64,000 nucleotides of DNA. Source: Effrenium voratum. Taxonomy: Eukaryota > Sar > Dinophyceae > Suessiales > Symbiodiniaceae. Both the position numbers and the translations under genes were made by a program. This document shows, in pieces, positions 51,793-62,646 of the stretch. The stretch's first letter is position 1, and the number at the start of each line of letters is the position of its first letter. Where the stretch lies: positions 62,001 to 126,000 of the forward strand of contig CAUJNA010003776.1 of assembly GCA_963377175.1 (NCBI GenBank). The letters run 5' to 3'. The notes beneath the pieces are model-generated. The model was not told the DNA's origin and made no database searches. It saw nothing but the letters and a program-made list of their open reading frames with translations.

Positions 51793-52539
51793 GAGAGCAC
51801 TGTTGGAAATCATTCAGAACAGAGGCAGAATGGCATATCCGATTTTATCATATATTCAGCACGGAAGACTTCTATGACGAGGATGAAGAATTTAGCGATA
51901 ATGAAAGCGCGGCTAGCTATTATTGAGATGAATGTTTCAGTTCTTGATTATACTATAGTTACAACATATAAGATCTTATATGTTGTAATTTTAGTTTAAT
52001 TTTCCCGTATAAGCCGTGGGGGTGCTTTCCTACATAGGCCTTTCCCATCCGCATTTTGCCATCCATATTTTACTGGGATTGTTTTCAAGATTTGGGTTAA
52101 CGGTTTTAATTCTCCCTTTTCCATTGGTTAACCATTTTTCGGGGCGAACATAGGGTTCTTTTTTAGACTGTTTGTATTTGTTGGAAATGGGAAAGGGTCT
52201 CAGGTTGGATCAAGGGAGAAATTATTGAGATCTTGGGGTTGCGATCTTGGGAATGGAAAAATGTTGGTATGTAGCTTGGATTTTTTGGATGGGATTTGTT
52301 GAGGTGGTATGTAGTTATGATTGTTGTTATTGAATGAGTGTAAGGGTGATGTTGAGATGGGGTAAGAAATGAAGATGGGTGTGTGAATATGTGTTTTTTG
52401 GTGTTGGAGTGGGTGGGTGATTGAATTTGAATGTTGAAAATAGGCTGTTTTAGTGGGCGTATTTGAATTGTGCCCAAAAGTGTGGGGGGGACCCTAGGAC
52501 TGGATGGCAAAATGCGGACGGGAGAGGCCTCCACTAACT
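51793..52539 (-). repeat. Right terminal inverted repeat
   Basis: Reverse complement of 31033-31783. It includes a headless copy of the 3' codons of the gene at 31645 (51793-51925) and palindrome copy 4. It ends CCACTAACT at 52539. Confidence 0.92.
51959..51988. terminator. 30-bp perfect palindrome (copy 4)
   Basis: Identical to the copy at 31583-31612, since it lies in the mirrored terminal repeat. Confidence 0.55.
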
Positions 52540-52544
52540 CTATG
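52540..52544. other. Target-site duplication, right (CTATG)
   Basis: Second copy of the 5-bp duplication flanking the virus. Confidence 0.85.
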
Positions 52545-53490
52545 AACCCCCCCCTCATAGGCCCTCAAAAACAACCTTGATGATGATGGCCTAAAAAATG
52601 GATCGGGGCGCTTTCAGCTGCCTTCTGTTCAAACGCGCCAAGCTTGGTTCGGCCGTGTGTCATCATAGAGGAATCCGGATTCCTATCCGAAAATGATCTC
52701 AAGCCACTTCGGGCCTTGCTCTCGCTAAAATCCACCAAGGCACTCCAGTCAAGACTTAAGGGTCGAAGCGAAGGAGCCCGAAGAGAAAAAAAAAAGCTGC
52801 CTAACTAAAAAACCCCAAACATCTCTGCAAATATAGATGAAGCGTCGGGAAAAAAAAGGAACATACAACAAGCACGTGCTCTGTGCACCTATGAATGAAC
52901 CAGCTATCCTCATTCAAACACACATAGTAGTACACCCAGCCAGGTTCACGTTCAAGACAAACAGACACCAAAAATAAGAGTAGCCCAGCGCCCCCTACGC
53001 CTGCTGCTTCGGGTACGCTGGCATCGACGTATGCTGTGCCTCTGGGCAAGGAGTTGCGCTGGACGAATATCTAAGACCGTCACACTTTCTGCGGCCCGCT
53101 ATCAAACCAAACTCGAGTATTCTCAGGCCACGCTGGTCATGGCCCTCAACCTGACATGCAAAGGAAGCCCTTTCGAACAGAAACTGCTTGTTCCATGTAA
53201 ACACGACCGGCCCAGATCGGCTCGCCTGGCCGCCTGCCGCGCAAAGCCCAGTGTCGGCGTTGTCGAGGTCGATGTCGAACGCTGCCGCCTGAACCAAAAC
53301 TCATGTGGGTCATCTGGGCTGTCCGTTTTCTGATAAACCCATCCACTAAACCAACTGAAAACCTAAAAACCTAAGGGGCCTCTATAGACACCCTTACAAT
53401 GATTGTCGACTAATGACCATGCCAAGAAGGATCTTCAGACCGCATATGTTCTATGATACTAAATAAACCTCGGAAAACCGACCAAACGAA
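52545..53490. repeat. Host tandem repeat, copy B (right of the virus)
   Basis: Continues the repeat interrupted at 31032. It aligns with 29960-30960 through GGATCGGGGCGCTTTCAGCT, CAAGCACGTGCTCTGTGCAC and GGGGCCTCTATAGACACCC. Short open frames shared with copy A are repeat products. Confidence 0.8.
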
Positions 53491-54300
53491 ACCACCCTAA
53501 AAATCACAACTCCTCCAATGAAGGCCCCACACGCCCTCCTATGACAAAAACTGACCTCTCATGAGCCCTCAAAAACAACCTCCTTGATGATGGCCTAAAA
53601 AATGGATCGGGGCGCTTTCAGCTGCCTTCTGTTCAACCGTGGCCTGCCTGGGTAAACAACCCTCAAAAAAACTAAAATTATAAAGAGTCTTCGTGATAAG
53701 ACTCAAGAGTTTAACAGTGCCCCATGTAAGGCGCCAAGCTTAATTGGGCCGTGCATAATCATGATCCCTATCCGAAAACATATTCACGCCTCTTCGGGCC
53801 TCGCTGTCGCTAAAAATCCATCAAGGCACTCCGGTCGAGATTTCTAGTTTCGAAGGGAAAGAAACCGTCGGATGCTTGAAGACAACACAGAAGGCATCCC
53901 AGTCCTGGTCAGGAGCGAACTCATGCGCCCCCCCTACAGTAAGTAACCTCACTATCGAACCAAACTCAAGCCTTTTCCGGCCTCGGAATCGCTGAACATT
54001 TCCGTCAAGCCCCTCAGGTCGAGATATGGAATGCAAAGTAAACCTATCAAAAAACAACCGCGAAACTAACGACCCCCCAAAATCAATGCAAATGTCGAAC
54101 CACGTAAAAGGATAAAGAAACACCACATACTCAGCGCACCCATGAATGGACCAACTATGCTCCTTCGCACAATCATAAAAGTATGCCCGGCAAGGCTCGC
54201 ACTCTAGATAAGACAATGAAGACAGACAGCAACAAAAAAAAACAAGGCAGCCCCCCAATGCCCCCTTACGCCTGCTGCTTCGGATACGCTGACGTCAATG
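53491..54300. repeat. Host tandem repeat, copy C, partial
   Basis: Begins again with ACCAAACGAAACCACCCTAA, carries the uninterrupted insertion site (53539-53543) and GGATCGGGGCGCTTTCAGCT. It then becomes irregular, with repeated CGGGCCTCGCTGTCGCTAAA-type motifs. Confidence 0.75.
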
Positions 54301-54670
54301 CCCCCTCTGCCTCCGGCTACGCGGAGGATTTGACATAGTGCAACCAGCCATATACACCCCAAAGACTGCCGACAACTCACATGTGCGTTAACATAGATTG
54401 GATGTCTACTTGTGTATGCAAGCTAACCAAACGGCACCACACAAGCACGCGATAACTCTTTTATCCGAGCAATGTGTTGGTGCCAGGGACTCATCTTCCC
54501 CTGTCAGATGTCAACGGCTGGGTGGGCCCCATGGGCCACCCACCTCAAACTCTCAAAAACTGAAGAACGGGTGTGCAGACTGATAGCGCCCGCCCCTGAG
54601 CCGGGGCCCGGGGCACCCAGGCCACAGGGGGGGTCTGCCACCAGCGAAGTGAGTCACCCACCGGCTCCGG

Positions 54671-55888
54671 TCACGGGAGCATGGGTGGGCCCACGCTAAG
54701 ATCAAATGCATCTCCATTCAGAAGACGCGGGAGAAAAACGAACTCCTCGCAGAGTTCCTGTTTGGGGACCCTGTGCAAAGGGTCGAACCCAGAGAAATCT
54801 GGGTGCGTCAGCTCATCAGCCCACTGGTTGAATTCCCGGGGCACGTGGTTGGCCGCCAGCGAGCAGCCATGGGTGTGGAGCAGGAAGACCAGCTCCATCA
54901 GGATCGCCGCGGTGTAGGGCTTCTTGGATCCAAGGTTGAGCATCGCCATGACGTTGCCCTGATTGTCACTGCCCACCGGGAGTCGGACCCGGGAGGACAG
55001 AGGGCCTTGGTGCGTGAGGATCATGTTACAGAGGAAGAGCGTGCCCAGCATTTCCAAAGCCGCAATCCTCCGCTTGGGATCCCCATTCTTGAATGCCCAA
55101 GGGTACTCCTCCACGTGGATCTGCTCGTGGAACCAGTACACCTCCTTCTTTTCCGGCTCCATTTTGTTGGAGCACCATCCTCCCACAAATGCCAGTCCTT
55201 CGTCCGAGGCGCTAGCATCGCTGCAACCCCACCAAGAGGACTTCGGCAAGTAAGGGGAGTACTGGACGAAGGGCGTGTTGAAGAGGAACCGCAGCATGAA
55301 CGCCAGCATCCTGACCACCTTGGGGGGTTTCCCCACCGTGGTGGTGGCCATCTTCCAGGCCCAAAGTGGCTGAAGCATCGACTTCGCCAGCGGACATGCA
55401 GCAGTTGCCCATTGGATGCGGCCCAGGGCCTTCTCGATGTCCTTTGAGTGCATCGCCTGCCCTTCCACCATGGTCTGCAAGACCTCCATTACCAGGATGT
55501 GTTTGTTGGCGGCCATGAGAACCTGCGGGATGTTCGGGTGGACCACGAAGCCCAGCCACGTGTTGACCTCCGCCAAATGTGTCTTCTTCCAGCTAAGCGG
55601 GGTGCCCAAGGCCAGGAGTGTTGCCAACAGCGCCACCGCCAAGTTTACTGCCCCCTCGCTGCGAAGCAGCCACAGGAAGTCATCCACAAAGACGAAGTTC
55701 CAATCCACTTGAGGGAAAAGTGCGTAGAGGACCCGGAGTAGAAGGGCTGCCAGGCGTCCCCAGTAGGATTGGGCACTGGCCATGCCGTATGTGCCTACCT
55801 TGTTCACCCACCATTCTTCCCCCAGTGAAGCCACCTGGAACCGCCAGTCCTTCCTCTGCCGTGTCCGTTTTCGGAGGAGCTCTCCCCA
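54671..55888 (-). pseudogene. Reverse transcriptase/RNase H of a retroelement
   Basis: Minus strand. NFVFVDDFLWLL is the RT catalytic motif (xxDD), followed by the GTPLSWKKTHLAEVNTWLGF thumb-like segment. Next is an RNase H with GCSDASASDEGLAFVGGW (Asp), RRIAALEMLGTLFL (Glu), VGSDNQGNVMAMLNLGSKK (Asp) and HVPREFNQWADELTH (Asp). The arrangement resembles DIRS/Ty3-type RT-RNase H. No integrase or tyrosine recombinase is visible. The RT finger part upstream is in other frames, so the copy is broken. Such degraded retroelements are common in dinoflagellate genomes. Confidence 0.75.
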
Positions 55889-55899
55889 GGACCGTGCCG

Positions 55900-56857
55900 T
55901 CCACCAGGTTGCGGTCTGCCTGTGCCCGGGTACCACCGGGGCCAGCGGCACCCAGGCTTCCCCCTTCCCGCTGTTGGATCCAGGTCGGCTTGCCCTCCAC
56001 GATGAGCAGGTTGTAGGTGATGCCGTCCGCCTCATAGGTGGCCGAGGGTGCCTGGAAGGGGACGAACTCCTTGCCTGGGCAGACCCAGCACTGCTTGGCT
56101 GCCTCTGGCCACCCCGTGCCGCATGCCTTGCACATGAACTTGTAATCGGAATGGCCTGCATCGAGCCTGTGCATTCGCTGGGTGCCAATGCACGCCTTGT
56201 TCCGCTGGAACTGCGAGGCCCAGACCTCCTCCTGCCGGATCTGGACCTTCATCGGGACATAGGCCTCCAGGATACGAATCACCAGGTCCTCCGTGAGTCT
56301 TCCCGACAAACTTGTGGAACAGGGAGACCGCCTCCTCCACCGTGACGTCCCTCAGCAATGGCCGCCGATGCCGGAAGGACCGGGAAGAGGTCTGGGAGGT
56401 CCACCAGCTTGAAGTAACCGGGTCGGCCCTCAACCGGCACCAAGGAGACCGGTTTGTTCACATGAGCCGTGGTCTTCTGGGAAGCCGCCACGAAACCCCT
56501 CAGCCTCTTCGTGGGTGGTGTCTGTGCCTCCTCCGGTGGAGTGGCCCGCTCCGTGACGTCCGCATCTTCCATGTCCTTGTCCTCCTCCTCGGCGGGGCCA
56601 GGGGCACCCAAGCCGGAAGTCGGTGTGGCAAACGCCACACGGAGACGCTCCAGTGCACTGGAGAGGTCCTTCATCACGTCGGTAGCCGAAGCCGACGGGG
56701 GGGCCTCGGGCTCGTCCAAAACCAGGCCGGCCGCCACTGCCGCCTCGCGTGTGCGAATTTCCTGGGCCTCCTGGCTGGCCATTTCAACCTCCTCCACGGT
56801 GAGCGTCTGGTCCTCAATCAGCTCAAAGGAGGTGGCCGAGGTTGCCGAGGAAGCCAT
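55900..56857 (-). pseudogene. N-terminal part of the retroelement polyprotein, frame-disrupted
   Basis: Starts at the ATG at 56857 (MASSATSATSFELIEDQTLT) with an acidic, Pro/Ala-rich region. Coding character then passes through at least two other frames: RPLLRDVTVEEAVSLFHKFV near 56350-56300, then RLTEDLVIRILEAYVPMKVQ from about 56300. A zinc ribbon MCKACGTGW...QCWVCPGK lies near 56090. The order (acidic region, zinc ribbon, then RT/RNase H) suggests a gag-pol-like product. The upstream spliced-leader relic is listed separately. Confidence 0.55.
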
Positions 56858-56936
56858 TGCTTGATCGGGGTTAGTTCGAAAGTGTCCAAACTCAATTTTT
56901 TTCACACAAATTGGGTTCTAGGAACCCAGGGCAAAG

Positions 56937-56952
56937 CTTGAGCCAAAATGGC
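56937..56952 (-). promoter_or_regulatory. Relict dinoflagellate spliced-leader sequence
   Basis: The minus strand reads GCCATTTTGGCTCAAG, an exact 16-nt match to the 3' portion of the conserved 22-nt dinoflagellate spliced leader (from memory of the published consensus). It lies 80 nt upstream of the ATG at 56857 on the same strand. This is as expected if the retroelement, or its host mRNA, had been trans-spliced and reverse-transcribed back into the genome. The preceding bases do not match the full leader. Confidence 0.75.
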
Positions 56953-56954
56953 AC

Positions 56955-58300
56955 ATGCCATTATGGTCAAGCATTTCAAACACAGTTCATGTTTCCACAT
57001 GCGTTTCAACATTAACAAATAAAAACAATGCAACATGCATCCTGTCGCTATCACACGCAAACTCCAATGGCCCCCTTGTGTGGCCTCGCTATCGAAACTC
57101 TACCCTTCTCCGGCCTCGCTGTCGCTAGTGTTCCGTCATGGCTCTCAAATCGAGATTTGGAATACGAAGAAAACCATTAAAAAAAAAAACAGAAAACATG
57201 CTGCATAACTAAAGAACCTATAGAGGATCCATTCAAAATAGAAATCAACTGCAAAAAACAAGGATCACAACCCAAACTCCAGAACGTGCTCGCTCGGCGC
57301 CATGGTTTGCGCATCAAGGCTCCCATTCTAGAGCAATCTTCAAAGATGAGCTGACATCACGGGAGCCACATGGCCCACCTGCCGCTTGGGGTGAGCCGAC
57401 GTCGACTGCCCCTCTGCCTCTCGATGACGTGTTTCGCTCCGGAGGATAGATGGTGTGCCAATCAGAAGATGTCCAATGGGAAAACACCATGCGTTTGACA
57501 ACGCATAGAAGTGATACTTGAGGACAACGTAAAAAAAATCCTAGTCACAAGCAAAGCTCATCCGTGTGTGCGGCCTTCTTGTGGCCTCGATGTCGAACCA
57601 AACTCCTACCTTCTCAGGTCTCGCTCTCACTGAAATTCCGCCAAGGCCCCGAGATCCAGATATGAGTTGTGAAAGAAGCCCATCAAACAAAAAAATACAA
57701 AACATAAGAGCACACAAGGATCAATCCCACACACTCCATGTTGGTCGTATTTACTAACATTCAAATGTAGCCTCTCAAAGCAACATTCGATATGTAGCAT
57801 AATTTAGCAACATTGGGCTTAGCGGAATCTATGATTTGTCGGATGCCGTGATTGGGCGTGATTGGGCGTGATTGAGCGTGATTTGGTGTGATTGTCGGAC
57901 TGAATGTATGCCATTGCAGCAAGTTGCGACTGAAGCGACAGCTACGTCTGATGAACGACACTGGCTCTGCCGACAACCGAGTGACCCCTTGAGGCAAATA
58001 CATTAAACATCCTGGTCGGAAGCAAGCTCAAGTGAAATCCCTTCGTGATCTCGCTAGAGAAGCCACAAATTTCAAATATCGAATCGTGACGCTCGGGTCG
58101 ACGTATGTCGTGCGCCCCGCTGCCCCCCCTGACACCTTGCGCTTCGGCGCGTCTCGCTCCGGCGATGGTGACGAGCCTACCTCAGGAACCGACAAGTCTC
58201 GATGCTCCTCAATCAAAAAGGACCCGCCGGGATTTATGCGAGACTCAAACCCACCCGAACAAGCAAGATTTGAACATAGGGCTGATGCTACACCAAAGTA
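56955..58300. repeat. Host repeat DNA with recurrent CGGCCTCGCTGTCGCTA motif
   Basis: Related to copies A-C of the host tandem repeat: the motif with a following CGAGAT(T/A)TGGAAT recurs near 57110-57165 and 57600-57665. A 10-bp repeat (CGTGATTGGG variants) lies at 57850-57895. No gene supported; frames at 58028-58325 are open on both strands and look fortuitous. Confidence 0.6.
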
Positions 58301-58329
58301 CCACGGACCATGTGGACGCAACTGAACTC

Positions 58330-60020
58330 GGCCTCGGGGTCGGAGCAGCCTCGGTGGATCTCAGCTGCCACCGAACGATCCGGCAACCAGCGCGAATGTG
58401 TAATGTCGGGCATTCAATTCCATCTGTCCACAATGACTGCTTGCCTCTCCACACATAGCCCCTGCTGCAGTTGACACAGTGTCGCCTGCTCAAACCAATC
58501 CAACCTTGCGTCTCACAGCCTAAAGCGCAAACGTAGCGCATTTATTAAAAACCTAGGAGCACGACAAACCGAGCGACGATCCAAATCCCTTAGCCAAATG
58601 TACCCTCGTTTTTATGTTGGAAGCTGGAATTCAAAAACACCTGCAAAACAATTCCTGCAAACAAACCACCGTTTCTTCGATACCTGCTGCCTTGCTCTCG
58701 ACATGCTTCCCAGTTTTGCATGTTTAACATATATGCGGCTGACATAAAAATGCACAATATGAAAACTGCAAATATAACATCAAGACCGACAAGCCTCGGG
58801 CACATCACAAAATATCGAGACTGAAGCATAACTTTCTCTCGCGACAATTCCTATGCCAAGCCGCGAAAGCTCGAATCGAAGGCTTCGGCGCCGCCGGTAC
58901 CTCCAAGAAACTCTGCTCTCAAAAGGACAGTCTTACGTATAGTGAAATGAGAGACTTCCTTCAAAGGTGGTGCGTCAAACACCTAGAAAGCGTCATTAAA
59001 ACAAAGCTTGATGAAGTTTCGACAATCCTCCTTCTCCAAATCTACAAATGGCGATGAAGCCGACTCCCCGCCATACTCGGATTTCAAAAGAAATGCCGCC
59101 TGAGTGCTCCGGCTAGCCAGCGCACACATCATGTTAAAACGCCATCCGGGAATTATAACATTCCGAATCAGCGGGGAATTCTTGAGGAAGAGATCTCGAA
59201 ACTCGGACATAACTTTCTGTCGCAAAAATACGTGCGCCAAGGCACGAAAGCTGGCCCCGAAGACTTCGGCGTCGCAGGTACCTCCCAACAACTGCTTTCC
59301 CTCCCGTCACGAACATTATGCCTTCCAACAACCTAACGACAGGCGGCAGTCTGATCTATGACGGAATGAGCGACTTCCTTCCGTGACAGTGCCTCGCACA
59401 CGTTGAAAAGTTAGCAAAGTTCCGACAATCCAAAACAACAGCGCCATACTCGGTATTCACTTCCATCCGTCCACAATGAATGCTTACTCCTTCACACGTA
59501 GCCCCTGCTGGAGATCTAAGACTTCAAACTGTGTCACCTGCTGAAACCAAAAGAAACTTGCGTCTGACTTTCAACACAGCCTACAGCAAAAATATCGACA
59601 ATCTGTGACAACCTACTTAACCCAGCGACGATCCAGATCCCTTGGCGGAAATGCGCCCTCGTTTCTATGTTGAGAGCTGGAGTTCAAAACTGGCGCAACA
59701 TTCCTGAAAACAAGCGGCCGTTTTTGGATGCTTACACTGCTCTTGACATGCTTCCCGATTTTGCATGTTGGATCCAGAACGATGGGCCTCGCCCTCATCG
59801 CAAAAGCTTGAAACTCACAGTAACTTTCTGTCGCAAAAATACATGCGCCAAGGCACGAAAGCTAGCCCCGAAGACTTCGGCACTGCAGGTACCTCCCAGC
59901 AACTCTGCTTTCCCTCTCCATCACGAACATTATGCCTTCCAACAACCCGACGACCAGCGGCGGTCTGATCTACAATAGAATTGAAGACTTCCTTCCGTGG
60001 TAGTGCAACATTAAAAGATT
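58330..60020. repeat. Divergent tandem repeats of roughly 1 kb
   Basis: Segments recur: CGACGATCCA(A/G)ATCCCTT at 58575 and 59630; GGAGTTCAAAA-type with AACATAAAAACGAG-like sequence at 58600-58640 and 59655-59690; GGTACCTCC(A/C)A(A/G) preceded by GAAGCTTCGG/GAAGACTTCGGC at about 58890, 59265 and 59875; CCATCTGTCCACAATGA-like at 58420 and 59465. Copies are considerably diverged. No gene seen. Confidence 0.65.
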
Positions 60021-61555
60021 AACAAGGTTTTCACAATCCCCTGTCTCCAAATCCACAAAATGCAATGAATCCAACTCCCCACCATTCTCTGGTTTCAATA
60101 AATGCCGCCCGAGCACCGCTGCCGCCAGACGCACGTGCAGCATCAGGCCGCCGTCCGGGGTCAGCTGCAGATCGGCGCTCATTGATCAAGCGCCAGTTGG
60201 AAATCACTAGGCATAAATTCAGCTTGGATGTGTTATTGCCCAGTCTGCAAACGACAGGCCACCAGAATTCCACCAAAACTGAACTGCAGCCGAAAAGGCT
60301 GCGTACTCACTGACCTCATCAAGGCACGCAAATCCATGTGCCGAGCAAAATGCCACAATCCATCATTGTCCTAAAATTTGGCGTCATACTTCGCGCCGTG
60401 AGCAAATTAGCACTGGAATCATGCACATAAAGATTCACTCCGCCCATGTGAGGGCAAAATAACTGTCTGAACCAACCCGTTAACCAGCAATCATATGGAA
60501 TGGTAAATGTATGCGCGTTGCAGATCTGGCAGGAAACGATCTGCACTGTACATGTTGCGGGCTCTATGACAAACACTTGCGGGAGTCCAACATAGTTTTG
60601 CTTTCCGTTGTGGCAATCGTGTTGGGCAAAGAGGGGCCCCTGGCAGTCTACAATCTAAGGCCGTCCCCTCTCGGGAGCACATTCTTACCTTGAGAAAAGG
60701 AATTTTCTACGACGGCCAGCGCGCGCTGGCACATCTGATGGCAAATCTCGTAATTCGCTCCTTGAACTCGGGTCATCACTCAGTCAACATAGCGCTGAGG
60801 AAGAGTAATCCCTTTCGCGTATGCCAGTGTGTTTGTGGCACAGCCACGAAAGGTGCAATGTTGCGTCGCAACGCTCCATCTGTGCACCTCAGATCATCAT
60901 GGCCCGTCGTCCGTCTGCCTGGACGAGGCACGTGAGGCTGGATGCATTGCGACGTGCGCTGAATCACCTTTTGCCTTTGTCAGGAGCCGGAATGCAGACA
61001 AAACCGACGGGGCACAGAACAAGCAGGAGTGCTGCTAATATTATGCGTCAGAAAGAACAAGCATCGCGCTCGTGTTCAGAACGTGCTGCTGGGATGGAAT
61101 TCCGATTCCTCCGGCGGCGCGCAGGATCACCACGCTGTAGCTCAGGCACCGAACAAAAGACAATTACAAGCTCGACGCGTCGGCAAGGAAACGCTGTGCG
61201 TGCTCTTGTGTGCTCTTGAGCGTGCCTGCGCTTAGCGGATGGAGCCGAGATTGGTCGGAAAGGCAGCCTGTTCAAACGTCCACTGCCAAGAAACCGAATC
61301 TACACCTGCAATTGAAAAAGCGAAACTGTCCACATTCCATCACTAATTTTCACTTGCTTGCTATGCCTGCGCAGCAAACCAAAAGATTCAAAACAACATG
61401 TTATTGCATTCCTGGTACGATTTCGACTGTGTCTCCACGCTCTTGTTGTGGCTAGCCAAGTCTACAGCCAAAAACAAAAACCCTGTGAACGTGCACGTTC
61501 AGCCGAGCTCTCTGCCGTGGCTCTATTTCAAACAAACTTGAAGAGATGATGACCG
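60021..61555. other. Host DNA without a supported gene
   Basis: No repeat or gene recognised. Several frames of 60-130 codons overlap on both strands, with Arg/Ser-rich translations and no motif. Confidence 0.4.
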
Positions 61556-61557
61556 AC

Positions 61558-61680
61558 AAGAGGGTGGTTCATTTACATCCATGGCACGGCCAAGCCCGCC
61601 TCAAATGAACCACCCCCCGCCTTACCACCAAACCATCGCCAACATCACCAACATCACCAGCATCACATAGCATCAGCTGC
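61558..61680. repeat. Hairpin family member (GGTGGTTCATTT / AAATGAACCACC)
   Basis: GGGTGGTTCATTTACATCC is mirrored by CTCAAATGAACCACCCC, followed by CATCACCAACATCACC triplets. The same architecture as the copies near 6530, 7375 and 8365, 55 kb away. Confidence 0.7.
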
Positions 61681-61794
61681 AGCACTGGCTACCAAAAGCA
61701 ATCTCACATAATCTAAGGGCGGCCACAAGAAAAGCTGTTTCTCGCAAGAACCAATCCACCACAAATTGGAGACAACCAACGTAGCAACATGTCC

Positions 61795-62245
61795 ATCAGT
61801 TCTGATTCCGTCGGATCAGATCCGTCCGATCCGTCCGATCTGTCCGATCTGTCCGATCAGTCCGATCTGTCCGATCCGTCCGATCTGTCTGTCCTCTCCG
61901 ATCTGCACGATCAATCCAACCAAGAGATTGGCTCCGTCCAATCTGTCCGCCCCGCCACCAGTCAGTCCGATCGATCTGCCCCAGCCTCGTGCGATCCGTG
62001 TGGGTGTGGCTGAGCCCTCCGTTCTGCCTGTCCGCCCAATCCGATGCGTCCGATGCAATCTGTGCGACTCCGTCTCTATCCGATCTGTCCAATCAGGCTG
62101 CTCAGTCCGCTCGGTCCGATCCGTCCGATCCGTGCGATCTGTCCGATCAGTCCGATCTGTCCGAGCAGTTCGATGAGTCTGGCTCCGCCTGATCCGTCCG
62201 ATCTGTCGACTCCGTCCGCGCAGTCCGATCCGTCCGATCACCCTG
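61795..62245. repeat. Second GTCCGA minisatellite (9-bp GTCCGATCN unit)
   Basis: A regular 9-bp unit, GTCCGATCC/T/A, with interruptions. Frames on both strands are artefacts (Ser-Asp-Pro/Leu on plus, Asp-Arg-Thr on minus). Related to the array at 4290-5160. Confidence 0.88.
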
Positions 62246-62261
62246 AGTCTGCAAAAGTAGT

Positions 62262-62400
62262 AAATTTAGTATGGCAGCGATTTACTCTAAAATTTACTAT
62301 TTACTAATCTCATTTTACTAGGCCAAGTAAAGTAAATTTACTAGTAAATAAATTTAGTAGTAAATGTAAATTTCATTACTAGTAAAAAAAGCAGTATTTT
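62262..62400. repeat. Short AT-rich inverted-repeat segment
   Basis: A compact AT-rich island of interleaved TAGTAAAT and ATTTACTA motifs, able to fold in several ways. It resembles a small non-autonomous mobile element, but no terminal duplication could be identified. Confidence 0.45.
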
Positions 62401-62646
62401 TCAGTATTTTTTCTTGTATATTTCGTGAGCTGCCTCGAACGCATTTTTCCTGAGTCCAAACATTTTTCTTAGCATTGAGTAGTGGGAACATGTTTCTGAA
62501 CAATGTGTATTACTTGAGACATGGTCTTGCCTCCTTTGAGTTCCCCATGAATCGTTTGATTTACGTGCGCATGTCGCGGCTTCGAAGGCTGTGCGCTTAC
62601 ATCCTGTGATTGCAGTTTTCTTGGCTAGCACACAGCTTGTGGTATC

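Larger units (their letters stand above)
31033..52539. mobile_element. Integrated Polinton-like virus (about 21.5 kb)
   Basis: The AT-rich block differs sharply from the GC-richer flanks. It is bounded by ~750-bp terminal inverted repeats that begin AG and end CT, and by a 5-bp target duplication, as in Polinton/Maverick elements. It contains a viral gene set: packaging ATPase, double jelly-roll major capsid protein, penton-like minor capsid protein, retrovirus-type integrase, family B-like polymerase with helicase, fibre and accessory proteins. No adenovirus-type protease was recognised. Several frames have single-base shifts. The host is not an animal or crop as far as can be judged; it appears to be a dinoflagellate. 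Confidence 0.93.

Noticed and set aside
54773..55447. 224-codon plus-strand frame across the RT element
   Set aside because: Antisense shadow of the RNase H region, whose catalytic motifs are clear on the minus strand.
58028..58325. Two complementary 97-codon frames on opposite strands
   Set aside because: Exact overlap of sense and antisense frames with no motif indicates chance openness in GC-rich DNA.
61766..62241. Open frames of 70-140 codons over the second GTCCGA array
   Set aside because: Same repeat artefact, open simultaneously on both strands.
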